Positions 1-6,228 of a stretch of 8,480 bases of DNA are shown here, one piece after another (within the stretch, counting starts at the first letter, position 1; every line of letters starts with the position of its first letter). Where the stretch lies: assembly GCA_025356765.1 (NCBI GenBank), contig JANXRO010000233.1:1-8480 (forward strand), written 5' to 3'. The DNA comes from Hyphomicrobiales bacterium. GTDB lineage: Bacteria > Pseudomonadota > Alphaproteobacteria > Rhizobiales > Aestuariivirgaceae. The notes under the pieces were generated by a model. The model saw nothing but the letters and a program-made list of their open reading frames with translations, made no database searches and was not told where the DNA came from. The position numbers and the translations under genes were made by a program.

Positions 1-950
1 TCATCGTCAATATGGGCCTGAATAATGTCTTCAAAATTATTCTCAGCAACAAAACCCAAATCGCGGCCCCGCCTTGCATCAAAACGCGTAGGCCAATTTT
101 GCACTATAGACCAGATGGTTGCATCTGGAATTTCAGAGATAAGACTTATTGCCTTTTCGCCAGCCACATTGCGCAAAGCTGAAATCATCTCTGCAACGCT
201 CACACCAACGCCTGGCATTGAAACATTGCGCCGCGGCCCCACCAATGTGCCATCAAGTGCTGCCGCGTGAATCAAAAAATTAATCGCAGAACGCGGTGAG
301 GCATGCGTGTGTACAACATCGCGCGGCACCGGAAGCACAGCAGGCAAATCCGCCAAAGGTTCGCGAATAATATTTGAGAAAAAGCCAGATGCAGCTTTGT
401 TGGGCGTGCCCGGCCGCACGCAAATGGTGGGCAAGCGAATGCCAATGCCATCAATCAAACCCTTGCGCGTATAATCGGCCAGCAAAGCCTCGCTCATCAT
501 TTTTTGCGTGCCGTAAGATGTGAGCGGTGTGAGATTAAAATCATCTGGAATAACCGCAGGGAAGGGTGCTCCAAAGACTGCGATGGAAGACGTGAACACC
601 ACGCGCGGCACAATTTGGGCTTTGCGAAGGACTTCAAACAAAGCCCACGTGCCACGCAAGTTCACGTCATAGCCCAATTCAAAATTGGCTTCTGCTTCTC
701 CTGAAACAATGCCCGCAAGGTGGAAAATCACATCAGGTTTGGTGGTGTTGATAAGCATCTGAAGATCAAACTCGGGAAGATTGCCCTTGTGATATTCAAT
801 ACGGAAGGGCGATACCGGAATTTGGTGTGGAACAACATCAAGCAAATGCACGGCCTCGATGGGCTTGCCATTCAGCCGTGTGTCTTTGATCAGCCGCGCC
901 GTAAGCTTGCGCCCAATCATCCCAGCAGCGCCGGTGATGAGAACGCGCAT
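1..950 (-). CDS. denD: NAD-dependent SDR dehydrogenase, D-erythronate dehydrogenase (DenD)-like; 3' end beyond the window
   Basis: Extended short-chain dehydrogenase/epimerase fold, cytoplasmic. Characterised DenD proteins oxidise D-erythronate to 2-oxo-tetronate with NAD+. The window holds 316 codons with no in-frame stop; relatives are about this length or slightly longer, so only a few residues should be missing. Visible in the sequence: the Rossmann dinucleotide motif GAAGMIG (residues 7-13), an acidic residue after beta-2 (D38), the FHLAG segment (76-80), TSS (120-122), and the catalytic pair Y146 and K150 in SYGTQK. The stretches VSGEAEANF, RLPTICVRPG, FSNIIREPL and MPGVGVSVAEM resemble the DenD subfamily more than sugar-nucleotide epimerases. 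This rests on remembered family sequences, not a search. The ATG (950-948) overlaps the TAA of the upstream dehydratase gene by one base (TAATG), which indicates translational coupling. A GGGG element at 957-960 is a weak ribosome site. The family call is firm. The erythronate substrate is less certain, because no kinase, decarboxylase or isomerase of the erythronate pathway is in view. Confidence 0.8.
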   Translation of the reverse strand, partial: MRVLITGAAGMIGRKLTARLIKDTRLNGKPIEAVHLLDVVPHQIPVSPFRIEYHKGNLPEFDLQMLINTTKPDVIFHLAGIVSGEAEANFELGYDVNLRGTWALFEVLRKAQIVPRVVFTSSIAVFGAPFPAVIPDDFNLTPLTSYGTQKMMSEALLADYTRKGLIDGIGIRLPTICVRPGTPNKAASGFFSNIIREPLADLPAVLPVPRDVVHTHASPRSAINFLIHAAALDGTLVGPRRNVSMPGVGVSVAEMISALRNVAGEKAISLISEIPDATIWSIVQNWPTRFDARRGRDLGFVAENNFEDIIQAHIDD

Positions 951-1867
951 TATTTGCCCCAGCGCAGCGCCAATGGTGAAACTTCTGCCGCCAATTCCAA
1001 AAGCCCTTTTCGCGTTTCAGGATGAAGCGGGCGCAAGGGGTGGCGCACATGATCAGATTTGATAACGCCACCCGCCATCATAACAGCCTTGGCTGAACGC
1101 AAGCCGCACTGGCGATTTTCATAATTAATCAGCGGCAGAATTTCCCGGTAAAGTGCAGCTGCAGTTTTCCGGTCACCACTTTTATGGGCCATGACAACCG
1201 GGCGAATTAAATCAGGGATCATGGCGCTGCACATAGAGCCCGTGGCCCCTGCATCAAGGTCTGCCATCAAGGTGATTGATTCTTCGCCATCAAACGGCCC
1301 CACAATATGGGCGCCGCCAGCGGCAATAAGATCACGCAATTTCTGGGCAGCAAAAGCCACTTCAATTTTGAAATATGAAACCAGCGGAACTTCTTGCGCC
1401 AGCTTCACTAAAAATGGCACAGATAATTTCACCCCGCTCAATGGAGCATCCTGCACCATAATGGGCAGTCCAGAATGTTTGGCCACTTCGGCAAAATGTT
1501 CAATCATATAGGCTTCATCAGCTTGCAAGCCCGTGCCGTGATAGGGGGGCATCATCATCACCATGGAAGCGCCAGCATCGGCGGCAGCCTTTGCCCGATC
1601 CGCGGCAATGCGTGTGCTGAAATGGCTGGTTGTCACAACAACGGGAACCCGGCCCGCCACCTGTTTTAAGCTCGTCACCATAACCTGGTGGCGCTCTTCG
1701 TCTGTCAGTAAAAACTGTTCAGAAAAATTGGCCAAAATACAAATCGCATCCACCTTTTGGTCAACCATGCAATCCATCACGCGGGCTTGGCCCGCCAGAT
1801 CAAGCGATCCATCAGCATGAAACACAGTGGGGGCCACAGGCAAAACACCAGTTAACGCAGCAATCAT
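950..1867 (-). CDS. DHDPS/NAL-superfamily enzyme, L-2-keto-3-deoxyarabonate dehydratase-like
   Basis: A 305-residue class I aldolase-type TIM barrel, cytoplasmic. The Schiff-base lysine is K167 in YFKIE. The DHDPS glycine-threonine motif is replaced by ANFSEQ (46-51). The Y-N-V-P tyrosine of true dihydrodipicolinate synthase and N-acetylneuraminate lyase is replaced by Q139 in VQDAPLSG; Q139 sits 28 residues before K167, the same spacing as Y133 to K161 in E. coli DapA. ANFSEQFLL, MMPPYHG, VQDAPLSG, YFKIE, DGEESITL, AGATG and NYENRQ are hallmarks I associate with the Azospirillum-type L-2-keto-3-deoxyarabonate dehydratase, which converts its substrate to alpha-ketoglutarate semialdehyde. It is therefore very unlikely to be lysine-biosynthetic DapA. 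The ATG lies 2 bases after the lacI stop, with AAGGA inside the lacI 3' end as ribosome site. Its last base overlaps the start of the denD-like gene. The superfamily is certain; the exact substrate could be another 2-keto-3-deoxy sugar acid. Confidence 0.85.
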   Translation of the reverse strand: MIAALTGVLPVAPTVFHADGSLDLAGQARVMDCMVDQKVDAICILANFSEQFLLTDEERHQVMVTSLKQVAGRVPVVVTTSHFSTRIAADRAKAAADAGASMVMMMPPYHGTGLQADEAYMIEHFAEVAKHSGLPIMVQDAPLSGVKLSVPFLVKLAQEVPLVSYFKIEVAFAAQKLRDLIAAGGAHIVGPFDGEESITLMADLDAGATGSMCSAMIPDLIRPVVMAHKSGDRKTAAALYREILPLINYENRQCGLRSAKAVMMAGGVIKSDHVRHPLRPLHPETRKGLLELAAEVSPLALRWGK

Positions 1868-1869
1868 TT

Positions 1870-2877
1870 TTAGTCCTTTTCTATGGCTTGGGGCTTTTCG
1901 ATAATTTGCAAATCAATGGCATTTGCGCCGGCGATTCGCGCCATGATCATTTTACCCAGTTCAAATCCCGCTTTGCGATAGTCTTCGTCAATACCAATAA
2001 TATCTGGCAGTAACAGATGCACAAGAGGATTGACAGATTTAACCACCATATCAAAATCTTTGCCAAGCTTCAGCCCGCCTTTTGCCAGCCCAGCATTCAC
2101 CGCCAAGGCCATGCTGGCTGAAGCACAAATTATGCCGTTGGGCGGAATTTTGCGTTGTGACATTTCGAAACCGGCTTCCATCAACTCATCATCGTGGGAA
2201 TCAGAGCTGGTTGCGCCGACCAGAAATCCATTCATTCCAAAATTAACCAGCCCTCGATCAAAACCTTTGATGGTGTGCAAATAATAATTCAAAGATGGCG
2301 GAGGGCTCATCAAGGCAACGTTGTTGCGGCCTTTTGCTTTTAATCGCCGCAACGCATCATAAGCAAAGGTTTCGTTGTCATAGTCATAATAGGCATGCTC
2401 AATGTTCATGTCTGTGCGGCCATGGGTGACAAAGTGAATGCCATTTTCAGCCAGATAGCTAACCCGTTGATCAATTTGCTGCGTGCGCGAAATAATCACG
2501 CCATCGGCTGAGTTGGTTTCCACAATATAGCGCACGGGCTCCATCGAGTCTGAAAGGGAATAGGGCGTCACCACCAGATGATATGCCGTTCCACTGAGCG
2601 CATCAGAAATGCCATAGATGATGTTGGAAAAGAACCCTGATCCGCCATCCTGTGGGTTCAACACCAAAGCAATCACATTGCTTTTGCCGGTGCGCAAACG
2701 CACCCCGGCTCGATTGGGGCGATAGCCAGCCTGTTGGGCCGCCAAGCGCACGCGCTTGCGCGTTTCCAACGCAATTTCGGGGCTGTCACGCAAGGCTTGG
2801 CTAACCGTCGAAATGCCCAGACCCGTAATCTCGGCTAGTGAACGCAATGTTGGACGTTTGTCTGAATTCTCATCCAT
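1870..2877 (-). CDS. LacI-family transcriptional regulator
   Basis: A DNA-binding repressor of 335 residues, normal for the family. The N-terminal helix-turn-helix spans about residues 10-31 (LAEITGLGISTVSQALRD), followed by the hinge helix at about 52-66 (YRPNRAGVRLRTGKS). The rest is a periplasmic-binding-protein-like effector domain that begins NVIALVLNP and ends with GIDEDYRKAGFELGKM. The start chosen is the ATG at 2877; an in-frame TTG at 2883 would add two residues, and neither has a strong Shine-Dalgarno sequence. It is the first gene of the leftward operon and is transcribed away from the sugar importer. By family precedent it should repress both directions by binding the near-palindromes at 2899-2910 and 2963-2978, and so control its own synthesis. 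The ligand cannot be read from the sequence; the neighbours suggest a mannoside, a released sugar or a sugar-acid intermediate. Confidence 0.93.
   Translation of the reverse strand: MDENSDKRPTLRSLAEITGLGISTVSQALRDSPEIALETRKRVRLAAQQAGYRPNRAGVRLRTGKSNVIALVLNPQDGGSGFFSNIIYGISDALSGTAYHLVVTPYSLSDSMEPVRYIVETNSADGVIISRTQQIDQRVSYLAENGIHFVTHGRTDMNIEHAYYDYDNETFAYDALRRLKAKGRNNVALMSPPPSLNYYLHTIKGFDRGLVNFGMNGFLVGATSSDSHDDELMEAGFEMSQRKIPPNGIICASASMALAVNAGLAKGGLKLGKDFDMVVKSVNPLVHLLLPDIIGIDEDYRKAGFELGKMIMARIAGANAIDLQIIEKPQAIEKD
1874..1878 (-). promoter_or_regulatory. Ribosome binding site AAGGA for the dehydratase-like gene, inside the lacI 3' end
   Basis: On the minus strand AAGGA stands 6 bases before the ATG at 1867 and lies within the last codons of the repressor gene. 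It fixes the dehydratase start and implies that the two genes are translated from one message. Confidence 0.6.
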
Positions 2878-2898
2878 GCCCAATCTTTAACCATTTAC

Positions 2899-2910
2899 TG
2901 AATCGTTTCA
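2899..2910. promoter_or_regulatory. Candidate LacI-family operator, lacI-proximal
   Basis: TGAATCGTTTCA is a 12-base near-palindrome (TGAAWCGWTTCA, one mismatched pair) with the central CG typical of LacI/PurR/GalR-type operators. Its right half, read on the minus strand, is TGAAACG, identical to the left half of the second operator. Centre-to-centre distance to that site is 66 bases. It lies 22 bases upstream of the lacI start, so it could block the lacI promoter or leader. Confidence 0.6.
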
Positions 2911-2928
2911 AGTGCTGATATTTCATGG

Positions 2929-2940
2929 TGCAACGCAGCA
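2929..2940. promoter_or_regulatory. Weak third operator-like half-site
   Basis: TGCAACGCAGCA keeps only the outer TGC/GCA and the central CG symmetry. Its left half TGCAACG equals the right half of the strong operator (CGTTGCA on the other strand). Its centre lies 30 and 36 bases from the other two. It may be an auxiliary contact or chance. Confidence 0.25.
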
Positions 2941-2962
2941 TTTTAACTTTAAAAAAAATATA

Positions 2963-2978
2963 TTTGAAACGTTGCAAA
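2963..2978. promoter_or_regulatory. Candidate LacI-family operator, importer-proximal (best match)
   Basis: TTTGAAACGTTGCAAA is a 16-base near-palindrome with one mismatched pair around a central CG, the classic form of a LacI-family operator. It lies 60 bases before the binding-protein start and overlaps the candidate -35 elements of both divergent promoters. It is the most likely main binding site for the adjacent repressor. Confidence 0.72.
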
Positions 2979-3023
2979 TTATTTTTTCTTCAGTTAGCTT
3001 CAATTCACCCAATTAAAAGACAC

Positions 3024-3030
3024 GGGAGGA
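3024..3030 (+). promoter_or_regulatory. Strong ribosome binding site for the sugar-binding protein
   Basis: GGGAGGA stands 7 bases before the ATG at 3038. It is the best Shine-Dalgarno in the window and rules out the out-of-frame ATG at 3033. It fits high expression of a periplasmic binding protein. Confidence 0.85.
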
Positions 3031-3037
3031 AAATGTC

Positions 3038-4282
3038 ATGGGAATAAAAAAATTTGCACTAGGTCTCGCACTGTCTGCATCACTGTTCGCAGTGGGCGCA
3101 GCCAAGGCAACTGATCTCGAAGTAACGCATTGGTGGACATCTGGCGGCGAAGCTGCTGCTGTTGCTGAATTCGCCAAGGCTGTAAATGCTTCGGGCGATA
3201 AGTGGGTAGACGGCGCTATTGCTGGTTCAGGCTCGGTTGCTCGTCCAATCATCATCTCTCGCATTTTGGGTGGCAACCCAATGGCTGCAACGCAGCTGAA
3301 CCCTGGTAAAGACGCTGATGATTTGATCAAAGCTGGCCTTCTGGAAGATATTACAGATGTTGCCACTGCTGGTGATTGGGCTCACATTTTGCGCCCTGCA
3401 TCACAACTCGCAAGCTGCACCGTGGATGGTAAAGTTTATTGCGTTCCAGTGAACTTGCATTCGGGTCAATGGATGTGGACCAACCGCAAGGTTTATGAAG
3501 ATGCTGGCCTTAAGCCACCACAAAATTGGAATGAAATGGTTGCGGCTGCCCCGGCGCTTCAAGCAAAAGGCATTCAACCCTTGTCGCTGTCACAAGGCTG
3601 GCCAGTGGGCTTGCTGGTGAATGACGTGGTGGTTGCTCTTGCTGGTGTTGATAATTTCGTGAAAGTTTACAAAGATCGCGATCTTGCAATTGCTGGTGGA
3701 CCTGAATTCGCCAAAGTGTATCAAGCACTCGACACTGTCCGCAAGTTTGTGCCAGCCGACAAAATGGTTCCACAATGGAACGAGGCCATTGGCTTGGTAA
3801 TTCAAGGTAAAGCCGGCGCGAACATCATGGGCGACTGGGCTGGCGGCGAATTCCAAGTGGCCAAAATGGTTGCTGGTAAAGACTATGACTGCCTTCCAGG
3901 TCTGGGTGTAACACCAGTTCTGGATACCGGTGGTGACGTGTTCTACTTCCCCAAGAACAAAGATCCAGCAGTAACAGCAGCTCAAAAGAAGATGGCCGCC
4001 ACTTTGGTCACCAAAGAAGTGCAAGTTGCATTCAACCTGAAGAAGGGTTCGTTGCCAATGCGTGCTGACGTGGATTTGTCTGCCGCGAACGACTGCATGA
4101 AGAAGGGTCTTGCAATTCTTGACCATTCAAAAGCCGTGTTCCCAGGCACTATCCAAATGATTGATCGTGACTCGCTCAACCAAATCGACGATCTGAATAC
4201 TGCATTCATGGCTGACCCGACTATGACAGCCGCGGCTGCTCAAGCCAAGTTTGTAGACATCATCAAGAAAGCACCTAAGTAA
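3038..4282 (+). CDS. Periplasmic sugar-binding protein of a CUT1 ABC importer (GtsA-like)
   Basis: Extracellular solute-binding protein family 1, 414 residues, which captures the sugar in the periplasm and delivers it to the permeases. A Sec signal peptide is clear: a lysine-bearing N-terminus (MGIKK), a hydrophobic core at residues 6-20, and a probable cut after AKA (22-24), giving a mature start TDLEVTHWW. HWWTSGGEAAAV (31-42), PVNLHSGQWMWTN (137-149), VIQGKAGANIMGDWAGGEF (254-272) and DYDCLPG resemble GtsA-type glucose/mannose-binding proteins. The aromatic residues W32, W33, W145, W147 and W267 are candidates for sugar stacking. Four cysteines (127, 135, 285, 353) could form two disulfides. 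It is the first gene of the rightward operon, behind a strong GGGAGGA ribosome site. Codons GCT, GGT and GTT are used more here than in neighbouring genes, as expected for a highly expressed gene. The family is certain. The ligand is inferred to be a hexose or small mannoside from the downstream beta-mannosidase. Confidence 0.93.
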   Translation: MGIKKFALGLALSASLFAVGAAKATDLEVTHWWTSGGEAAAVAEFAKAVNASGDKWVDGAIAGSGSVARPIIISRILGGNPMAATQLNPGKDADDLIKAGLLEDITDVATAGDWAHILRPASQLASCTVDGKVYCVPVNLHSGQWMWTNRKVYEDAGLKPPQNWNEMVAAAPALQAKGIQPLSLSQGWPVGLLVNDVVVALAGVDNFVKVYKDRDLAIAGGPEFAKVYQALDTVRKFVPADKMVPQWNEAIGLVIQGKAGANIMGDWAGGEFQVAKMVAGKDYDCLPGLGVTPVLDTGGDVFYFPKNKDPAVTAAQKKMAATLVTKEVQVAFNLKKGSLPMRADVDLSAANDCMKKGLAILDHSKAVFPGTIQMIDRDSLNQIDDLNTAFMADPTMTAAAAQAKFVDIIKKAPK

Positions 4283-4304
4283 GCCTCTTGATCTTATAAA
4301 TTGC

Positions 4305-4338
4305 GCGGGTCCGGCTACCTTGTGGAAGTCGGGCCCGC
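4305..4338 (+). terminator. GC-rich stem-loop after the binding-protein gene; leaky terminator or mRNA-stabilising hairpin
   Basis: Arms 4305-4316 and 4327-4338 pair over 12 positions with two G-U wobbles. After one A-A mismatch, CC/GG (4318-4319 with 4324-4325) can close a TTGT tetraloop. The downstream tract is poor: only four Ts at 4348-4351. It sits between the binding-protein stop and the first permease, where many ABC operons carry a hairpin that protects the upstream message or partly terminates transcription, so that binding protein exceeds permease. It is not a convincing full terminator, because no promoter is obvious before the permease gene. Confidence 0.6.
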
Positions 4339-4362
4339 ATTTCACACTTTTATCTGTGGGGC

Positions 4363-5319
4363 ATGGTGCATATGGATCGTCCAAATCCGTTATTTCGAAA
4401 CTTGTCTTCTAAAATTGCATCCCTGCCAATGATGCTTATCGTTCTCGGGGTGTTTGTGGGCGGAACCGCTTGGACAGTTTTATTTTCATTCACCAACATC
4501 AAAATTGTACCGATTTTTACGCCCAGCGAATGGATAAACGGCTTTGTTGGCACTGCCAACTATGACCGATTGTTCCATACCGACCGCTGGATGGAATGCC
4601 CGGCGCTTTCCCATATCGGGCAAGCTGATTGGCAATTGCAATGCCGGGGCGCTTTGCCCAACGTTGTAACTTATGCGGTTCTGTCAATCATACTTTCCAT
4701 TTCCATCGGTTTTTTGCTGGCCGTTTTCATGGATCAGAAAGTTCGCCTCGAAGGCATGTTTCGCACAATCTATCTCTATCCCTTTGCGCTTTCATTCATT
4801 GTAACTGGCCATGTATGGGCTTGGATTTTATCGCCTGAATATGGCTTGCAGGGTTCCATTCGCCAATTGGGCTGGACAAGCTTTTCCTTTGGCTGGATCG
4901 CAGATCGCCAAATGGTGATGTATGCCATTGTGATCGCCGGCATTTGGCAGGGCTCTGGCTTTGTCATGGCCCTGATGCTGGCGGGCCTTCGCGGCATTGA
5001 TGACGAAATTTGGAAAGCAGCCAAGATTGATGGCATTTCAACCTGGCGCACTTATTTGCAAATTGTGTTGCCCATGATGAAGCCTGTCATGGTGACAACA
5101 TTTGTCATTGTTTCATCAGGTGCGGTGCGCATTTACGATCTAGTGGTGGCTATTACCGATGGTGGGCCGGGCATTTCATCTGATGTGCCCACGCGTTACA
5201 TTTATCAAAATTTCTCAGCCAATTTGGGGCAATCGCTGGCCGCTTCAACCTGCATGTTGGTTGCAATGGCTTTTATTCTGATCCCTTGGATCAGAATGGA
5301 ATTTGGCAAGAAGGGCTAA
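4363..5319 (+). CDS. ABC sugar transporter permease 1 (MalF/GtsB-like)
   Basis: Inner-membrane subunit of the CUT1 importer, 318 residues. Hydrophobic segments lie at about residues 21-43, 101-122, 135-156, 184-209, 240-263 and 291-310, giving the six helices usual for the shorter MalF-type permeases. The cytoplasmic EAA loop that docks on the ATPase is at 215-237 (EIWKAAKIDG, then LP at 236-237). The first periplasmic loop (about 44-100) carries two cysteines, C79 and C94, that may pair. The start is ambiguous: ATG at 4363 is the outermost, while ATG at 4372 (three codons shorter) sits 10 bases after a GGGG element and is better spaced. It follows the binding-protein gene by 80 bases containing a stem-loop, and its stop is 5 bases before the next permease. 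The last 50 bases contain a perfect inverted repeat. The exact sugar cannot be told from the permease. Confidence 0.92.
   Translation: MVHMDRPNPLFRNLSSKIASLPMMLIVLGVFVGGTAWTVLFSFTNIKIVPIFTPSEWINGFVGTANYDRLFHTDRWMECPALSHIGQADWQLQCRGALPNVVTYAVLSIILSISIGFLLAVFMDQKVRLEGMFRTIYLYPFALSFIVTGHVWAWILSPEYGLQGSIRQLGWTSFSFGWIADRQMVMYAIVIAGIWQGSGFVMALMLAGLRGIDDEIWKAAKIDGISTWRTYLQIVLPMMKPVMVTTFVIVSSGAVRIYDLVVAITDGGPGISSDVPTRYIYQNFSANLGQSLAASTCMLVAMAFILIPWIRMEFGKKG
5275..5297. repeat. Perfect 10-base inverted repeat with 3-base loop, end of permease 1 gene
   Basis: ATTCTGATCC (5275-5284) and GGATCAGAAT (5288-5297) are exact reverse complements around CTT. The repeat lies in coding sequence (ILIPWIR) 28 bases before the permease 2 start, so an RNA hairpin here would sit just upstream of that ribosome site (AAGGG, 5311-5315). 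Its role is unknown. It may affect coupling or RNA processing between the two permease genes. Confidence 0.5.
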
Positions 5320-5324
5320 AAATC

Positions 5325-6227
5325 ATGTCAAGCACATCCATAACGCCCATCATTCCGGCTGGGAAAAAGCCGAAGAAGCTTATCACCACAGAACGCGTCG
5401 TGGTTTATTCGGTGCTCACACTCTGCGCTTTGTTTTTCCTGTTCCCGCTTTACATAATGGTGATTACATCACTCAAAGACATTGAAGCCATCCGCAGTGG
5501 CAATATCTTTGTGCCAACGATGCATCCAACTTTCACCGCGTGGGGCAAAGCGTGGAACAGTGCTTGCACAGGGCTTTATTGCGAAGGCATCAAAGTGGGC
5601 TTTTGGAATTCTGTGCGCATAACCGGGCCAAGTGTTATTGTCTCAATCGCTGTGGCTTCAATCACAGGTTATTCACTCGCCAACTGGCCGTTTAAGTTTT
5701 CTGAAGTATTTTTTACAATTCTGTTGGTAAGTTCCTTCATCCCCTATGTGGTCATGCTTTATCCCTTGGTGTTGATCACCCGCTGGCTTGGTATTTTTTC
5801 AACATTGCCTGCCGTGGTTTTGGTTCACACCATTTTTGGGCTGCCTATTCTAACATTGTTGTTCCGAAATTATTTTTCATCATTGCCGCAAGAATTGTTC
5901 AAGGCAGCGCGCGTGGATGGTGCTGGCTATTGGCGCATTTTCTTTCAGGTTTATGCGCCCATGTCTGTTCCCATTTTCACTGTGGCTGTCATTTTGCAAA
6001 TCACTGGCATCTGGAACGACTTTTTGTTTGGCGTCATTTATGCAGGCCCCACCAACTATCCGATGACAGTGCAACTCAACAACATTGTAAATTCAGTTCA
6101 AGGCGGCAAGGAATATAACGTCGATATGGCCGCCACAATTTTAACGGGCATTGTGCCACTGGCAATTTATTTCTTCTCAGGCAAATATTTCGTACGCGGC
6201 ATCGCTGCTGGCGCAGTTAAGGGTTGA
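5325..6227 (+). CDS. ABC sugar transporter permease 2 (MalG/GtsC-like)
   Basis: Second inner-membrane subunit, 300 residues. Six hydrophobic segments are visible at about residues 25-48, 100-118, 128-150, 160-180, 214-232 and 270-285. The EAA loop begins at E190 (ELFKAARVDG) and ends near P212. The periplasmic loop holds ACTGLYC with cysteines at 81 and 86, and FWNS follows; this cysteine-pair arrangement resembles the GtsC glucose-transporter permeases as I recall them. The chosen ATG at 5325 is 5 bases after the permease 1 stop, with AAGGG (5311-5315) as ribosome site 9 bases upstream. An in-frame TTG at 5286 lies inside permease 1 and is rejected. The gene ends one base before the ATPase start. 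It pairs with permease 1 to form the translocation channel. Confidence 0.93.
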   Translation: MSSTSITPIIPAGKKPKKLITTERVVVYSVLTLCALFFLFPLYIMVITSLKDIEAIRSGNIFVPTMHPTFTAWGKAWNSACTGLYCEGIKVGFWNSVRITGPSVIVSIAVASITGYSLANWPFKFSEVFFTILLVSSFIPYVVMLYPLVLITRWLGIFSTLPAVVLVHTIFGLPILTLLFRNYFSSLPQELFKAARVDGAGYWRIFFQVYAPMSVPIFTVAVILQITGIWNDFLFGVIYAGPTNYPMTVQLNNIVNSVQGGKEYNVDMAATILTGIVPLAIYFFSGKYFVRGIAAGAVKG

Positions 6228-6228
6228 T

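Larger units (their letters stand above)
2878..3037. promoter_or_regulatory. Divergent promoter/control region between lacI and the sugar-importer operon
   Basis: A gene-free AT-rich stretch of 160 bases containing an A8 tract and TATATTT around 2951-2965. It must hold promoters for both directions. For the rightward operon, a possible -35 is TTGCAA (2972-2977) with TAGCTT (2995-3000) as a poor -10, 17 bases apart. For lacI, on the minus strand, TTTCAA (2969-2964) and TAAAAT (2945-2940) are 18 bases apart. Both are weak matches to a sigma70-type consensus and are tentative. The operator at 2963-2978 overlaps both candidate -35 elements, a position suited to repressing both promoters. Confidence 0.5.

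Noticed and set aside
838..1071. Small open frames around the dehydratase/denD junction on both strands.
   Set aside because: They are out-of-frame shadows of two well-supported genes joined by TAATG.
1548..1565. CATCATCATCACCATGG on the plus strand looks like a His-tag and NcoI vector junction.
   Set aside because: It is the reverse complement of the conserved MVMMMPP coding segment of the dehydratase-like gene, so it is natural sequence.
2315..2323. GCAACGTTG inside lacI resembles half of the strong operator and could be an auxiliary site.
   Set aside because: Only the eight-base core matches, flanking symmetry is lost, and it codes for normal repressor sequence; too weak to call without binding data.
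3590..4126. Open frame of 178 codons on the minus strand.
   Set aside because: It is antisense to the sugar-binding protein gene, has no recognisable domain or ribosome site, and its length follows from the codon use of the real gene.
5286..5324. A longer permease 2 starting at the TTG at 5286.
   Set aside because: It would overlap the end of permease 1 without a ribosome site, whereas ATG 5325 has AAGGG 9 bases upstream.
6151..6228. A longer ATPase starting upstream at 6151 within permease 2.
   Set aside because: The extra residues come from permease 2 sequence in another frame; ATG 6229 has a ribosome site and begins at the normal family N-terminus.
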